From positions 4,434,501 through 4,498,500 of the forward strand of contig NZ_CP043930.1 of assembly GCF_009720525.1 (NCBI RefSeq): DNA of 64,000 bases, read 5' to 3'. Below, in pieces: positions 11,201-18,434 of the stretch; the first letter of the stretch is position 1, and each line of letters opens with the position of its first letter. The notes under the pieces are model-generated. The model searched no databases. It was not told the DNA's origin and saw only the letters and a list, made by a program, of their open reading frames with translations. The stretch is from Gimesia benthica (GTDB lineage Bacteria; Planctomycetota; Planctomycetia; Planctomycetales; Planctomycetaceae). A program made the position numbers and the translations under genes.

Positions 11201-13313
11201 CGAAGGAACGTATTTCATCACCGCAGAAACCACGCAGGCACCTCCGGTGACCGGGAAGATTGAGATTCCCCAGGTACGTGTCATGGACACCAGCATTCAG
11301 GTTGATTCACAAACGACCGAACTGGAAATTCAGCAGCATTATCTGATGCTGGTGAATCACAGCTGGGCACGGTTGAACCTGCTGAACCCGGAATCGATCA
11401 CAACGGTCGATCGTGAGGAAATGCCGCTGACACTCGATGATGCCCTGGCTAATCAGGCAATGACTCTGGCTCGGCTGCAGGGGAATGGTAAACCTCCCGA
11501 GTATCAGATTCAGCAGTTCCAGTCAGATCAGGGAGCCGCCGCTGCGGTGAATCTTTCGCAGTTGACGACCGTGCTGGCCCACGATGGTAGCTGGAAAACG
11601 CATGCAGAATACCGCTTGCGCAACCGGTCACGACAGTTTCTGGCAGTCATGCTTCCGGAACGGTCGCAGGTGTTGAGTGCGTTCGTCAAAGGCGTACCAA
11701 CCGCCCCGGTATTACTGAAACAGGTAGCGGAAGCAACAGAGAAGGGTGAAGAAAAAACAACACAAAATCAGGCGATCTATCTGCTGGCACTCCCCAAAAC
11801 GAGTGCGGCTGATCTTTCTTTTTCTGTCAATCTGATTCTCGTCGGTCGGCTGGAGTCCAGTTTGCCCCAGGGGAGATTTAACTGGCAGGGAAAGGCACTC
11901 GATCTGGAACCGCCGCGGATAGTCACACCTGCAGAGAATGCCGAGTATGGAATTCCCGTCGCCCAGACCAAGTGGACTGTCTATGTTCCCGACGATTATT
12001 CGGCAACTCCCTTACTGGATAACTCGCGAACGAATATGTCACCGGTTCTGTCGGAATCAGAGTACACCCAATATCAACTTTCGCTGACGAGTGTTCAGAA
12101 AGATGTGGAGAACCTTTACTCCGTATACAGCGGCAGTAAGAGTGACCGTGTGCGAAAACGGGTGATCTCCAACCTGAAAGAACTGGGGAAACAGTTAGAT
12201 ACGGATGACGATGCCCAGACCAGACAGCAGGGGCAGCGAATCAAACAGCAGATCAGCGAACTGCAGCGGAAGGAACAACAGCGTCAGGCACAGCAGGATA
12301 AAATGTTGAACGACGCGGTGAATACAAATGGAGTCTCCGATTTTGATTCCGAAGACGCTTTCAACAGCCTCGTAATCGGAAATAATGCCTCATTATACAA
12401 GTTGAATCGCGCTCCGGCTGAATCCTCGAACGGTGATGGAGCGGCTTCATCAAATACGGCCAGCGACCTGCCCAAACTGAAAAGTTTTACGATTCGCAAT
12501 GCAGCACCCAAGCAGGCGCCTGGAAAGAAAGGTATTCAGACAACACCTGCCGACAGCCGTGCCTTACGTCGTCAGCAGAGCCTGCAGAATGCGAATGATT
12601 ATGCGATGCCTCAGCAGGAGTTGCAGCAACAACAGGCGATGCCAAATCAGCCCCCGTTCAATCAGAGACAACACTTTGAAAACGGATCGCCATTTGGTCT
12701 CTCTCCCAGTGATCGAACACAGAATATGAGAGAATCACTGGAATATGATGCCTTCCAGAGAAGGGGGAGAGATAACAGCCTGGCTGAGGGACGCGGGCAG
12801 GCAGGCGGATTTGGAGGAGCAATGCTACCCAATCAGGGGGCCATCCAGGGGCAACCGATGGGGGATGTTTACGACCCAGGTTCCAGGCCTGCTTTCGGAG
12901 AAGCTCCCGCAGAATCTGAGATGCTGGGTGCTGAAGTACAACAGGCTGGCTGGACGCAAGCAGGTGGGATTTCACTGAAGTTTGATATTCCCCTGAAGGG
13001 ACACAAGCTGGAATTCACCAAGGTCAATGGACATCCCAAACTGGCACTCAAGGTCCGCCCTGAAAATACGTTTGCCTTCGGTTCTGCCCTGGTCTGGACG
13101 ATCTTCTGGGCAGGGATGCTGATCTTTCTGATTCTGATTGTCACCCGCTACGGAGATTCGATTGTGCTCCGAAAATGGGGCGGTATCATCCTGTCTCTGG
13201 TGGGGCTGATCGGCTGGTTGTTCCTCTCCGACTGGTTGGGGAACTTTGCACTGGTCTGCTTTCTACTGGGAGCGATCTGGCTCAGTGCACAGCGAATGAA
13301 ACCGACTGCTTGA
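5250..13313 (+). CDS. Giant envelope protein, apparent fusion of two beta-repeat modules
   Basis: 2687 aa, no named family. ATG 5250 has GAGG six bases upstream; ATG 5238 is an alternative start with a weaker site. A signal peptide covers about the first 47 residues. Module one starts with VYLPLDQLDALM and VLLPRAQYESL (about 74-105), matching the preceding gene, followed by beta-rich repeats. A hydrophobic block at 8200-8345 ends in LMLPAVQQSREAARRS (from residue 1028), resembling planctomycete DUF1559 pilin-like N-termini. More membrane segments lie at 8855-9075. A second signal-like stretch at 9127-9195 ends near SGIAQ, and then module two restarts with IFLPQNEFRKLW (about 1344-1356). Towards the end come a coiled coil (about 2287-2354), a Gln/Asn-rich region and several membrane helices (about 2611-2684). 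Function is unknown. Confidence 0.8.
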   Translation: MNIKSKTISASAVTGVSEIRRLVNLALAITVCLGCLSTWFPRELPAQKKNSKKVAVKQKQSMPAPKPPHWPETAVYLPLDQLDALMSRDRSGVLLPRAQYESLKKQAEANNGGTGLPDARSVIYGAAYEATLSDRQLVIKARISIRQFPQQLTAVELPLQGLAVESAELDGKPAMLARQSGKNSQLQLFSKGAGEHQLELQLSAPLNTVGSDQVSQFQLLPGVPSQFKMKVPTDRHLVVNELKVKSASQEGEQAAYEFPVGGDGKVSIKITEQSQQQANDSLIFAQSGIGVSVSPGKVAWQAQTTLNIYGQSLDRVILSVPQSLEIVSVESTGLESWTLNDSMRDRNRTEITLNYRQPIEGERQIICRGVMTTETDEDWNVPDLFIEKVNSHVGSILIRYPPGVRLQVERTRNVRRKAQTAPATRQRTPVRQTTGPGLDFDFWQEDFRISLITQEKRSEVQMAASTVIDINEQGMDLRLVTTVESLFAPMFEFEANLPAEWTILGATFKDQPIDWKESSREAGSKQIRLPFPDALPANQEARVIITAHRDLENWPPETEGQLLNLPQIELPQAKILEGTLVINAENDWDLIPSELTGLEPMQESIPNMRFGYQYQDNSYSGSLTVSRKPLQMAAHHLQYVRLDQTTLFSHYEATLNVERGSFRSLMVALPESVGTDLQFQLINSAGRIIEQATEEPQNGVRVWKLKMDRRLSGKQTLTVTVEQPRPEGEVVQIPQLQIMSADRQYGEVAFEAEGDQRLQIKATGVRGQALNSIDAAELPAPITYMPQERIVAAFRFVGAGHQIQVQETRFDQTAVPTAIAHQLQIQSVLGSAGEVQNEAALDFSAVGIQALQVILPEGAELLSAQIGGTPVEVRQTGAAFMIPVTADSQTDGTHTLKLLYDANRGNVAWKDRLSAVPPQVAVVDGAGQIQPLQILNQAWTILYPQDTFITDSTGDFVPDQPLGRPGMIERVRQHLSIVPIREMGGRVLAACGALLIAVVSVYSYRRGGVNVVISLFGGFILLCIVIALMLPAVQQSREAARRSMSKNEMRQIESSVQSDQTGGTQLGFEPNSGETPAPSTAPTQSFQRGQQVDGLTRKLKEPTSQTEEMNRSGESKSRDGKAKFDRLAGGMQGKPASMAAGEGLIKEAEYPPAPAKALGGRLSVVAPLPAPEGYRSLEFQYYGEPHKSGLSLDVTLQALKINRRLFLIVMVGVLWLGWLMRSRTCLQRCLVLLLGVFLPITCSAFLPAGLQPILDGLFVGSLLVGLCWSVEWMIGKLGRECCRWNASADKKQATVSTLLLLGFCLGAPVSGIAQTDVKPPVPSLPQNLVIPYEAGTDPLDSQRIFLPQNEFRKLWNAAHPDEPVDQQAASKGTVSQALYAAEIKPGAETGQAVVHVKGRLVIHTVGSQPVTVALPLGKAAISSAQLDGKSATLLTQPEHKFTIDKIVSQTMYSIVISQAGLHILDLELDLPAQQSGTAGSFKFDLLPVASGRLTLDLPDVTSEVSITGTRSTYRKQTAAGKSKLELPVDQGGQLQISWRQAEERGAIQGIVHCDTSLSAVVQDAGLRLHSLHQYQVRQGTINQALLKVPGDIRIQSVTGPDVGGWEMVGTGDDRRIKVFLRRDIKDGTRVKVEAFQSLSVGKQNRSLNLPQFVPETITNETGTIGVYAEPQFQIRPEKISGAIQIDTQKYVNPETASPVWKIAGHTLQPQWAYRFSRRPVETQFFLSRKQAEKQAIAEHGVLVSPRKLSVSSRIRYQLKGIPESTFVLELPEAYLVLSVQAQGLDDWYVIEQNADDMRVLVLEFAELKTSLAEIVVDGVVPREGNQQQAEVMIPTPLAVAAVRSDLAIWIDESLVARAPELEDWRAISSADLSPELKAQRPSLPQFAYRSSAELPEWIKLELTPAQPNVTANSLVMTTVGNVSVSHTVGIRWSIQGAATDVLSFTTPAWLGEHLDFRGDSIRQINKRVIGNEIIQWTIHLQNSVEGTYFITAETTQAPPVTGKIEIPQVRVMDTSIQVDSQTTELEIQQHYLMLVNHSWARLNLLNPESITTVDREEMPLTLDDALANQAMTLARLQGNGKPPEYQIQQFQSDQGAAAAVNLSQLTTVLAHDGSWKTHAEYRLRNRSRQFLAVMLPERSQVLSAFVKGVPTAPVLLKQVAEATEKGEEKTTQNQAIYLLALPKTSAADLSFSVNLILVGRLESSLPQGRFNWQGKALDLEPPRIVTPAENAEYGIPVAQTKWTVYVPDDYSATPLLDNSRTNMSPVLSESEYTQYQLSLTSVQKDVENLYSVYSGSKSDRVRKRVISNLKELGKQLDTDDDAQTRQQGQRIKQQISELQRKEQQRQAQQDKMLNDAVNTNGVSDFDSEDAFNSLVIGNNASLYKLNRAPAESSNGDGAASSNTASDLPKLKSFTIRNAAPKQAPGKKGIQTTPADSRALRRQQSLQNANDYAMPQQELQQQQAMPNQPPFNQRQHFENGSPFGLSPSDRTQNMRESLEYDAFQRRGRDNSLAEGRGQAGGFGGAMLPNQGAIQGQPMGDVYDPGSRPAFGEAPAESEMLGAEVQQAGWTQAGGISLKFDIPLKGHKLEFTKVNGHPKLALKVRPENTFAFGSALVWTIFWAGMLIFLILIVTRYGDSIVLRKWGGIILSLVGLIGWLFLSDWLGNFALVCFLLGAIWLSAQRMKPTA

Positions 13314-13389
13314 AATTGGACTTCGATCTGTTGTATCTTGCAGGTACGGAAATCAGGATCACTCCTTTCTCTTTACCTTCGAGGCAAGT

Positions 13390-14073
13390 ATGGCAACAAA
13401 GATTACCTGGCTGGGACATTCCTCCTTTCAGATTGAAACCAATGGTAAAACCATCCTCCTGGATCCCTTTCTGACAGGGAATCCCAGCGCGAGCGTCTCC
13501 GCCGATGCCGTCGAGGCTGATGCAATCATTGTCAGTCACGGGCACGGAGATCATGTCGGGGACACCGTTGAGATCGCGAAACGCACCAAAGCGCTGGTGG
13601 TTGCCAATTTCGAAATCATCGACTGGATGGGGAAACAGGGGATTGAAAATGTGCACCCTCAGCACATCGGTGGTTCCTATCAACATGAGTTTGGGACCGT
13701 CAAGCTGACAATCGCCCACCATGGGTCGATGCTGCCGGACGGAAGCAACGGCGGCAGCCCCTGTGGGATTCTCTTAAAACTGGAGGATGGGACGATTTAC
13801 TTTGCCGCTGATACCGGTCTGTTTTACGACATGAAGCTGATTGGTGAAGAAGGCGTTGACCTGGCGATCCTGCCGATCGGCGATAACTTCACTATGGGAC
13901 CGGAAGATGCAGTACGGGCGACGAAACTGATCGGACCCAAAAAGGTTATCCCCATGCACTACAATACCTGGCCTCTGATTGAACAGGACGCCGCTGCATG
14001 GGCTCATCAGGTACGAAGTCAGACCACGGCCGAACCGGTGGTATTGGAACCGGGTGGCTCCTGCGAGCTTTAG
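13390..14073 (+). CDS. UPF0173-type metallo-beta-lactamase-fold hydrolase
   Basis: 227 aa, the usual length for this small MBL subgroup. The N-terminal phrase ITWLGHSSFQIE is characteristic of UPF0173. Metal ligands are visible: HGHGDH at H50, H52, D54 and H55, then AHHGS (H110/H111), AADTG (D141) and PMHYNTW (H190). There is no signal peptide, so it should be cytoplasmic. The physiological substrate of the family is not established. GAGG precedes the ATG by six bases. Its stop codon overlaps the stop of the convergent Rieske gene by three bases, so transcription from the two sides must collide or terminate here. Confidence 0.92.
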   Translation: MATKITWLGHSSFQIETNGKTILLDPFLTGNPSASVSADAVEADAIIVSHGHGDHVGDTVEIAKRTKALVVANFEIIDWMGKQGIENVHPQHIGGSYQHEFGTVKLTIAHHGSMLPDGSNGGSPCGILLKLEDGTIYFAADTGLFYDMKLIGEEGVDLAILPIGDNFTMGPEDAVRATKLIGPKKVIPMHYNTWPLIEQDAAAWAHQVRSQTTAEPVVLEPGGSCEL

Positions 14074-14423
14074 TCAGCGGGAGTCGAGGGGGCCTCTTCT
14101 TCAGGGAGCTCCAATCCCACCTGGATGTCATCCCCTTCGATTCGCAGTGGGTAAACGGGAACCTGTAATTTCGATTTGGGATTATCCAGCCAGGTGCCAT
14201 CTTTGATACAGAATCGCCAGGCATGCCAGGGACAGGTAACCGCTCCCTCTTCGTCAACATAGCCGGTTGAGAGGGGCGCTCCCTGGTGAGGGCAGAAATC
14301 ATTGATGGCAGTATACTGACCTTCTTTGAGGAAAACGGCGATCATCAGGCCTTCGAGATGATAAGCGCGTCCTTCTCCTTCCGGAATGTCGCCGACTTTG
14401 GCGATCGAATGGTAGGTAATCAC
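14070..14423 (-). CDS. Rieske [2Fe-2S] ferredoxin-like protein
   Basis: 117 aa. Both cluster-binding loops are intact: FCPHQGAPL with C44 and H46, and TCPWHAWRF with C64 and H67. Length and arrangement fit the small soluble Rieske proteins related to NirD and to dioxygenase ferredoxins, which pass electrons to a partner enzyme. No oxygenase or reductase is nearby, so the partner is unknown. The start is GTG with only a weak ribosome site. It lies 13 bases after the DUF4350 gene and so is likely the last gene of that reverse operon. The C-terminus ends in a short acidic/proline tail. Confidence 0.9.
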   Translation of the reverse strand: MITYHSIAKVGDIPEGEGRAYHLEGLMIAVFLKEGQYTAINDFCPHQGAPLSTGYVDEEGAVTCPWHAWRFCIKDGTWLDNPKSKLQVPVYPLRIEGDDIQVGLELPEEEAPSTPAD

Positions 14424-14436
14424 AAATGGGCTTTCG

Positions 14437-15687
14437 TTATTTCTTCTGATATTTCCCAGGCGAAGCAGCCTGTCTGATTTTAGACAGTTTTCGAATCAGC
14501 TCACCCATCTGATGGCGATTCACTTTTTTACTCTTCGCGATTTGAGCAGCCTGTTTCAGGAATTTTTTGATCTGCTTTGGATCTTCATTCAAACGTCTCG
14601 CGATGGGATCGAGTACACGATGTTCCTCACCACGGAAATGCCTGAGGTTCAGTTCCGAAAACAGCTGCTTGATATACGCGAATAGTAAAGCACGCCCGTT
14701 GGCTTTTTTATAGTGTAAATTGCCGACGTTATCGGTATGCGAAACAATATTATGCCGGGGCAGAATGTGGGAAGAGAGGATCGGCCCGAAGCGATTGCTT
14801 CTCCACCAGCCGAAAATAAGCAGTGTGATCAGCAGCTGGATTGTCAGGGGGCGGAAGGTCGGGTCGATCAGCAGAGCGACGACTTTCGATGTTCCCGAAG
14901 CATTCAGTGATTCATCAACAACAAAATACTCGGGAGGTCCGGCAGCCTCAATGAGCCGAAATGCCGCAACGCTGCCGCCATCTACCATGGACTGATTTGA
15001 AAAGATTTCCGAGGAAGCGGAGACAACCACTGTTCCCAAGCCATGATGCAGCCGGACGGCCTGCTGGGTCTCTCCTGCAGTGACCAGAGCCTGACCCGTT
15101 GCGGAGGTAACCCGTGCATTGGTATCCCAGACGAGTGAAGGGACATCAGGAAACACGGTCGAGGCCTGGGTTTCGATCAGGTCATGTTCACCTTTTATCA
15201 GCAGGCTGAGATCGGATTCCTCTTTGTCTTCGTCATCCTCTTTTTTCTCAACACGCGGCATGTTTTCCCGTTCGACTTCATCGAGATATTCCACGCTGAG
15301 ATTCAGCGGTTCCACCTGGAACTGCGGATGTTTTGGATTAGCTGAAATGACCAGTCGCCCGCCCTCTTCGACCCAGGCCAGCAGAGACGACCATTCCAGT
15401 GGACTGGGATAGCGGGCCGGGCCGAGGATGCAGACGGTTTCGTCATAATCAAGTGATTGCAGCAGGACGCTCAGAGGAGTCCGGTTGCGTTCTGTTTGAA
15501 ACGATTCATGATCGAGCAGGAGATAAAATGCTTTTTTCCCACTGGCGGAGGAACTATAGGAATCGTCCAGCGCACCGGTACCGAACTCCGGAAACCAGAG
15601 GTGTAAAGGAAGTAGCAGACAGAGTGCGGCCAGCCAGAACCAGCCCGCATTTCTGCGTTCACGTTTCTTTCTGGAAGGCTGCTGCAT
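14437..15687 (-). CDS. DUF4350-domain membrane protein
   Basis: 416 aa from ATG 15687; an upstream ATG at 15753 would overlap the preceding gene by 95 bases and is less likely. A basic N-terminus (QQPSRKKRERR) is followed by one membrane helix at about residues 14-33. Next comes the DUF4350 region, with KKAFYLLLDHE and WVEEGGRLVISANP; in this family it resembles a GATase/ThuA-like fold without proven catalysis. A second hydrophobic helix lies at about 280-300, with a basic cytoplasmic tail rich in Lys/Arg. DUF4350 proteins commonly sit with RDD, DUF4129, SpoIIM, MoxR and DUF58 genes; the first three are here. Function is unknown, and an envelope-associated role is inferred. Confidence 0.8.
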   Translation of the reverse strand: MQQPSRKKRERRNAGWFWLAALCLLLPLHLWFPEFGTGALDDSYSSSASGKKAFYLLLDHESFQTERNRTPLSVLLQSLDYDETVCILGPARYPSPLEWSSLLAWVEEGGRLVISANPKHPQFQVEPLNLSVEYLDEVERENMPRVEKKEDDEDKEESDLSLLIKGEHDLIETQASTVFPDVPSLVWDTNARVTSATGQALVTAGETQQAVRLHHGLGTVVVSASSEIFSNQSMVDGGSVAAFRLIEAAGPPEYFVVDESLNASGTSKVVALLIDPTFRPLTIQLLITLLIFGWWRSNRFGPILSSHILPRHNIVSHTDNVGNLHYKKANGRALLFAYIKQLFSELNLRHFRGEEHRVLDPIARRLNEDPKQIKKFLKQAAQIAKSKKVNRHQMGELIRKLSKIRQAASPGKYQKK

Positions 15688-16441
15688 AATGCTGGAGTGT
15701 ACTTTCAAAGTGTTCTCGGGTTGCGACCCGACGGCCGAATCCCAGGGGTTCATAAGTGCGAATCATCTGACGCAGTGATTCGCCGGCCAGGCCATGAGGG
15801 CGTGCCGCACGCATATAATCGCGATAGGTTAATCCTTTACGGAACCGGATCCATCCCGAGCGTTCAATGAAGCTCATGGATCCATACAGTAGCTGGATGA
15901 TAGCTTGATGGTAGTTACCTGATCTGGCGAGTTCCTGTGCCCGTTCGAGGTAAGTGGCTGCCGCTAATTCCGCGGGCGAGACATGCTCCTCCAGCACCAT
16001 CTCCCCTTGCAACTGGGTTTTGTCGGATTTCATGTTGTGCTCTCTGGAAAGCTTAAAGCCAGTCACTGCTTTTACGAGCAGGAACAGAACCAGTAGACAG
16101 GCACAAATCACAGCAGCATACGACAGGTAGAGGAAAATCAATCCGGCAACACCGGAGATGGCAGAGGTATCATAGCTGCTCTGTGGGGGAGGATCTTTGA
16201 TCCAGTCATCCAGATCTACGTCGGCTTCCTGAGCGAGTTCGCGTTCGCGGGTCAGATGTCGAAATTCAGGCCGTTTCAGAATCTCCTGCATGTCCTGCTT
16301 CAGCATCACCTGGTCAGGAGATGACAGATCGGTGTAATCATTTTCCTGCTGTGCAGCGAGAAACACCGGGGTCAGCAGGATGATTCCCAAACTGAGAATC
16401 AGGGAGACTTTGCACTGGAAGCGAACTCGAGAGGCTGTCAT
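15659..16441 (-). CDS. DUF4129-domain membrane protein
   Basis: 260 aa. A signal or anchor helix spans about residues 10-29 (ILSLGIILLTPVFLAA), a short acidic extracytoplasmic part follows, and a second membrane helix lies at about 100-127. The C-terminal cytoplasmic domain contains AELARSGNY-like helices and ends with LRQMIRTYEPLGFG, typical of DUF4129, a domain found at the C-terminus of some transglutaminase-like proteins. Start and stop overlap its neighbours (ATGA at 16438-16441, 29 bases with DUF4350), which implies translational coupling. The MoxR/DUF58/DUF4129/DUF4350 gene set is widespread but its role is undefined. Confidence 0.82.
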   Translation of the reverse strand: MTASRVRFQCKVSLILSLGIILLTPVFLAAQQENDYTDLSSPDQVMLKQDMQEILKRPEFRHLTRERELAQEADVDLDDWIKDPPPQSSYDTSAISGVAGLIFLYLSYAAVICACLLVLFLLVKAVTGFKLSREHNMKSDKTQLQGEMVLEEHVSPAELAAATYLERAQELARSGNYHQAIIQLLYGSMSFIERSGWIRFRKGLTYRDYMRAARPHGLAGESLRQMIRTYEPLGFGRRVATREHFESTLQHYAAAFQKET

Positions 16442-17358
16442 AACGAAACCTCCTTGAATGTCAGATTCTCAGAGACTTCGGTCATTCGGAGTTCCATATC
16501 CCAGCAGTCCAGTCGCACCCGCAGGTCGATATAAGTAAAGAACCAGGCCAGGCGGCCAATGGGATAGACCAGCAGGATGAATGCCGTCAGCATGGCCAGC
16601 ACGCGGGGGTCTGTCGTCATCAGCAGCATGATATTGATCAGTGTATCATCGGCGGTTTTCGGGTCCAGCAGATATGGGATCTGTCCAATCAGGATCGGGA
16701 ACTCCAGCAGGGTGTAGCAGAGGTAGTCGAAGGTGATAAACAGGATCAGCGTCAGGATGTAGCAGAAGAGAAAGATGGCCAGTCCCCGGCCAAAGAGTGA
16801 GCCGAAGTTGGTCTTGATCAGGTCTTTTGTGCGATGATCGTGCGAGGCATCTTCCTGCGAGGCCACACCTGCAAAATCCAGAACGGCCTGTTCGACCCGG
16901 AATCCGCTGCGTACCAGAATCCAGATACCGGGAAAGAAACAGTAGATGAATCCCAGCAGGCCGAGCATATTGCCGGAAAAAAAGAGCAGGGCAGGTCCGA
17001 TAAAGAACAGAGCTCTCTCTGCCAGGCAGAGCAGCATCAAAGGAATCATCCGGAACTGGAACTGGCGTCTCAGGCTTCCCATGCCTGGAGTGTTTCCGAA
17101 CGCAAACAGGGCTGAATTCCAGGTGAGCAAGACCCCCAGCGGTGATGAAGCAAAGAAGGCCACGGTCAGTGCCATCCGCAGGTCCAGCAGAAAATAATAG
17201 CTGAGACAATACACGAGGGTGCAGGCCGGGATTGCGATGATCGCCCAGAGTTTGAGGATCGGGATCAGGAACCGTCCGTAGAAACGGATCGCGAGGTCCA
17301 GACAACTGCTGGCCTTCCGGGGAACCAGGGCGATATTGATCTTCTCGAAACGCATCAT
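16438..17358 (-). CDS. Polytopic membrane protein of the SpoIIM/RDD operon
   Basis: 306 aa, no named family recognised. After a basic start it has about six hydrophobic helices: two between residues 30 and 80, two around 100-150, then about 195-225 and 265-290. It ends with a Trp/Tyr- and Arg-rich stretch (YIDLRVRLDCWDMELR) typical of a cytoplasmic boundary. The ATGATG start overlaps the stop of the SpoIIM gene, and its own stop overlaps the DUF4129 start, so the three genes are translationally coupled. No catalytic motif is visible, so a transport or scaffold role is only a guess from its neighbours. Confidence 0.78.
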   Translation of the reverse strand: MMRFEKINIALVPRKASSCLDLAIRFYGRFLIPILKLWAIIAIPACTLVYCLSYYFLLDLRMALTVAFFASSPLGVLLTWNSALFAFGNTPGMGSLRRQFQFRMIPLMLLCLAERALFFIGPALLFFSGNMLGLLGFIYCFFPGIWILVRSGFRVEQAVLDFAGVASQEDASHDHRTKDLIKTNFGSLFGRGLAIFLFCYILTLILFITFDYLCYTLLEFPILIGQIPYLLDPKTADDTLINIMLLMTTDPRVLAMLTAFILLVYPIGRLAWFFTYIDLRVRLDCWDMELRMTEVSENLTFKEVSL

Positions 17359-18434
17359 GCCGATGGAAGCTCCCCTGGTTTCTCAGAAGGACCTGGTTGA
17401 GCCGCGGTCTCTCCCGTTTCATCAGACTGAAGTCCGGCAAAGGCGAGGTACAGAAAAACAATCAACCAGAGCACACTGCCGACACTGTACTTCAACATGG
17501 GGGATACATCAGAGGGAGACCAGAAGGCTTCGATCAATGCCGCTACCACCAGCATGACAGCTGCGCCGCCTGCGATTTGCACTGCTTCCAGTCCGCGAAC
17601 CTGCAACGACTGAAATCGCGTTCTCTGACCCGGATGAATCAGGGCATTTCCCAGCATCAGTCCGGCGCCTCCCGCAACGGCAATGGCCGTCAGTTCAAAA
17701 GAACCGTGCGAGATAACGAAGCTTAAAAAACGCTCACCGTGTCCCTGGCTGATGACGTAACCGGAGACGGCTCCCAGAAAAATTCCGTTAAACAGGAGGG
17801 TATAAACGGTGCCAATCCCGAGCAGAATTCCCAGTGCAAAACATTTCAGTGCAATGCCCACATTATTGTTGATATAGAAACCGGCCATCGTTGCCCGTTC
17901 ATCTCCAAAGCTGGATCGCCCTTCTGGTTCCGACTCTGACCCTTCCTCGCTCGCATTGTCCGGATCAGACTCGCCATGGTCTGAATACATCGTGTCAAAG
18001 CGGGACATGATTTCTTCGGGGATGACCCGCGAGGCGAGACTGGGATTGTTCTGCACCACATACCAGCTGATCCCCAGCGGCAGAAAGAACAACAGGCAGG
18101 CTGTCAGGAAGTAGCCAATATTGGCACGAAACAGACGGGGAAATTCGAGGGACACATATCTATAAAAAACGGAGAGATTGCTGGGCGGGGCGCCATAAAA
18201 CAGGTTATGTCCTCGCGCGACCAGATCGTTCAGGTAAGAGATCAGGTCGTGTCCCCAACCGCGAGACCGAATGGTGGCCAGATCGTGAGAAACTTCTCGG
18301 AGCAGCCGGGAAAATTCCGTGATCTGTTCCGCCTCCAGTTTGGACAGGGATTTGCGGGAGGTGCCGTACAGAAACTCTTCGAATCGTTTCCACTGGGGTC
18401 TGCGTTGCTGAATGAACTTATGCTTATTCATCAT
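17355..18434 (-). CDS. SpoIIM (stage II sporulation protein M) family membrane protein
   Basis: 359 aa. A soluble N-terminal helical part holds TIRSRGWGHDLISYLNDLV. It is followed by a membrane helix at about 100-120, an acidic Ser/Glu-rich extracytoplasmic loop at about 150-180, and four more helices carrying the family phrases NNVGIALKCFALGI, GTVYTLLFNG and ISHGSFELTAIAVAGGAGL. In Bacillus, SpoIIM belongs to the engulfment machinery. Planctomycetes do not form endospores, so this is the widespread SpoIIM/DUF95 version of unknown role. GGAG precedes the ATG. It overlaps the RDD gene by 11 bases upstream and the next membrane gene by four bases. Confidence 0.88.
   Translation of the reverse strand: MMNKHKFIQQRRPQWKRFEEFLYGTSRKSLSKLEAEQITEFSRLLREVSHDLATIRSRGWGHDLISYLNDLVARGHNLFYGAPPSNLSVFYRYVSLEFPRLFRANIGYFLTACLLFFLPLGISWYVVQNNPSLASRVIPEEIMSRFDTMYSDHGESDPDNASEEGSESEPEGRSSFGDERATMAGFYINNNVGIALKCFALGILLGIGTVYTLLFNGIFLGAVSGYVISQGHGERFLSFVISHGSFELTAIAVAGGAGLMLGNALIHPGQRTRFQSLQVRGLEAVQIAGGAAVMLVVAALIEAFWSPSDVSPMLKYSVGSVLWLIVFLYLAFAGLQSDETGETAAQPGPSEKPGELPSA

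Noticed and set aside
16646-17461. A second reverse frame of about 270 codons overlapping the operon membrane protein
   Set aside because: It is the +1 frame of the coupled gene at 16438-17358, rich in Pro/Arg/His, with no membrane pattern or ribosome site. The coupled frame has overlapping start/stop with its neighbours.
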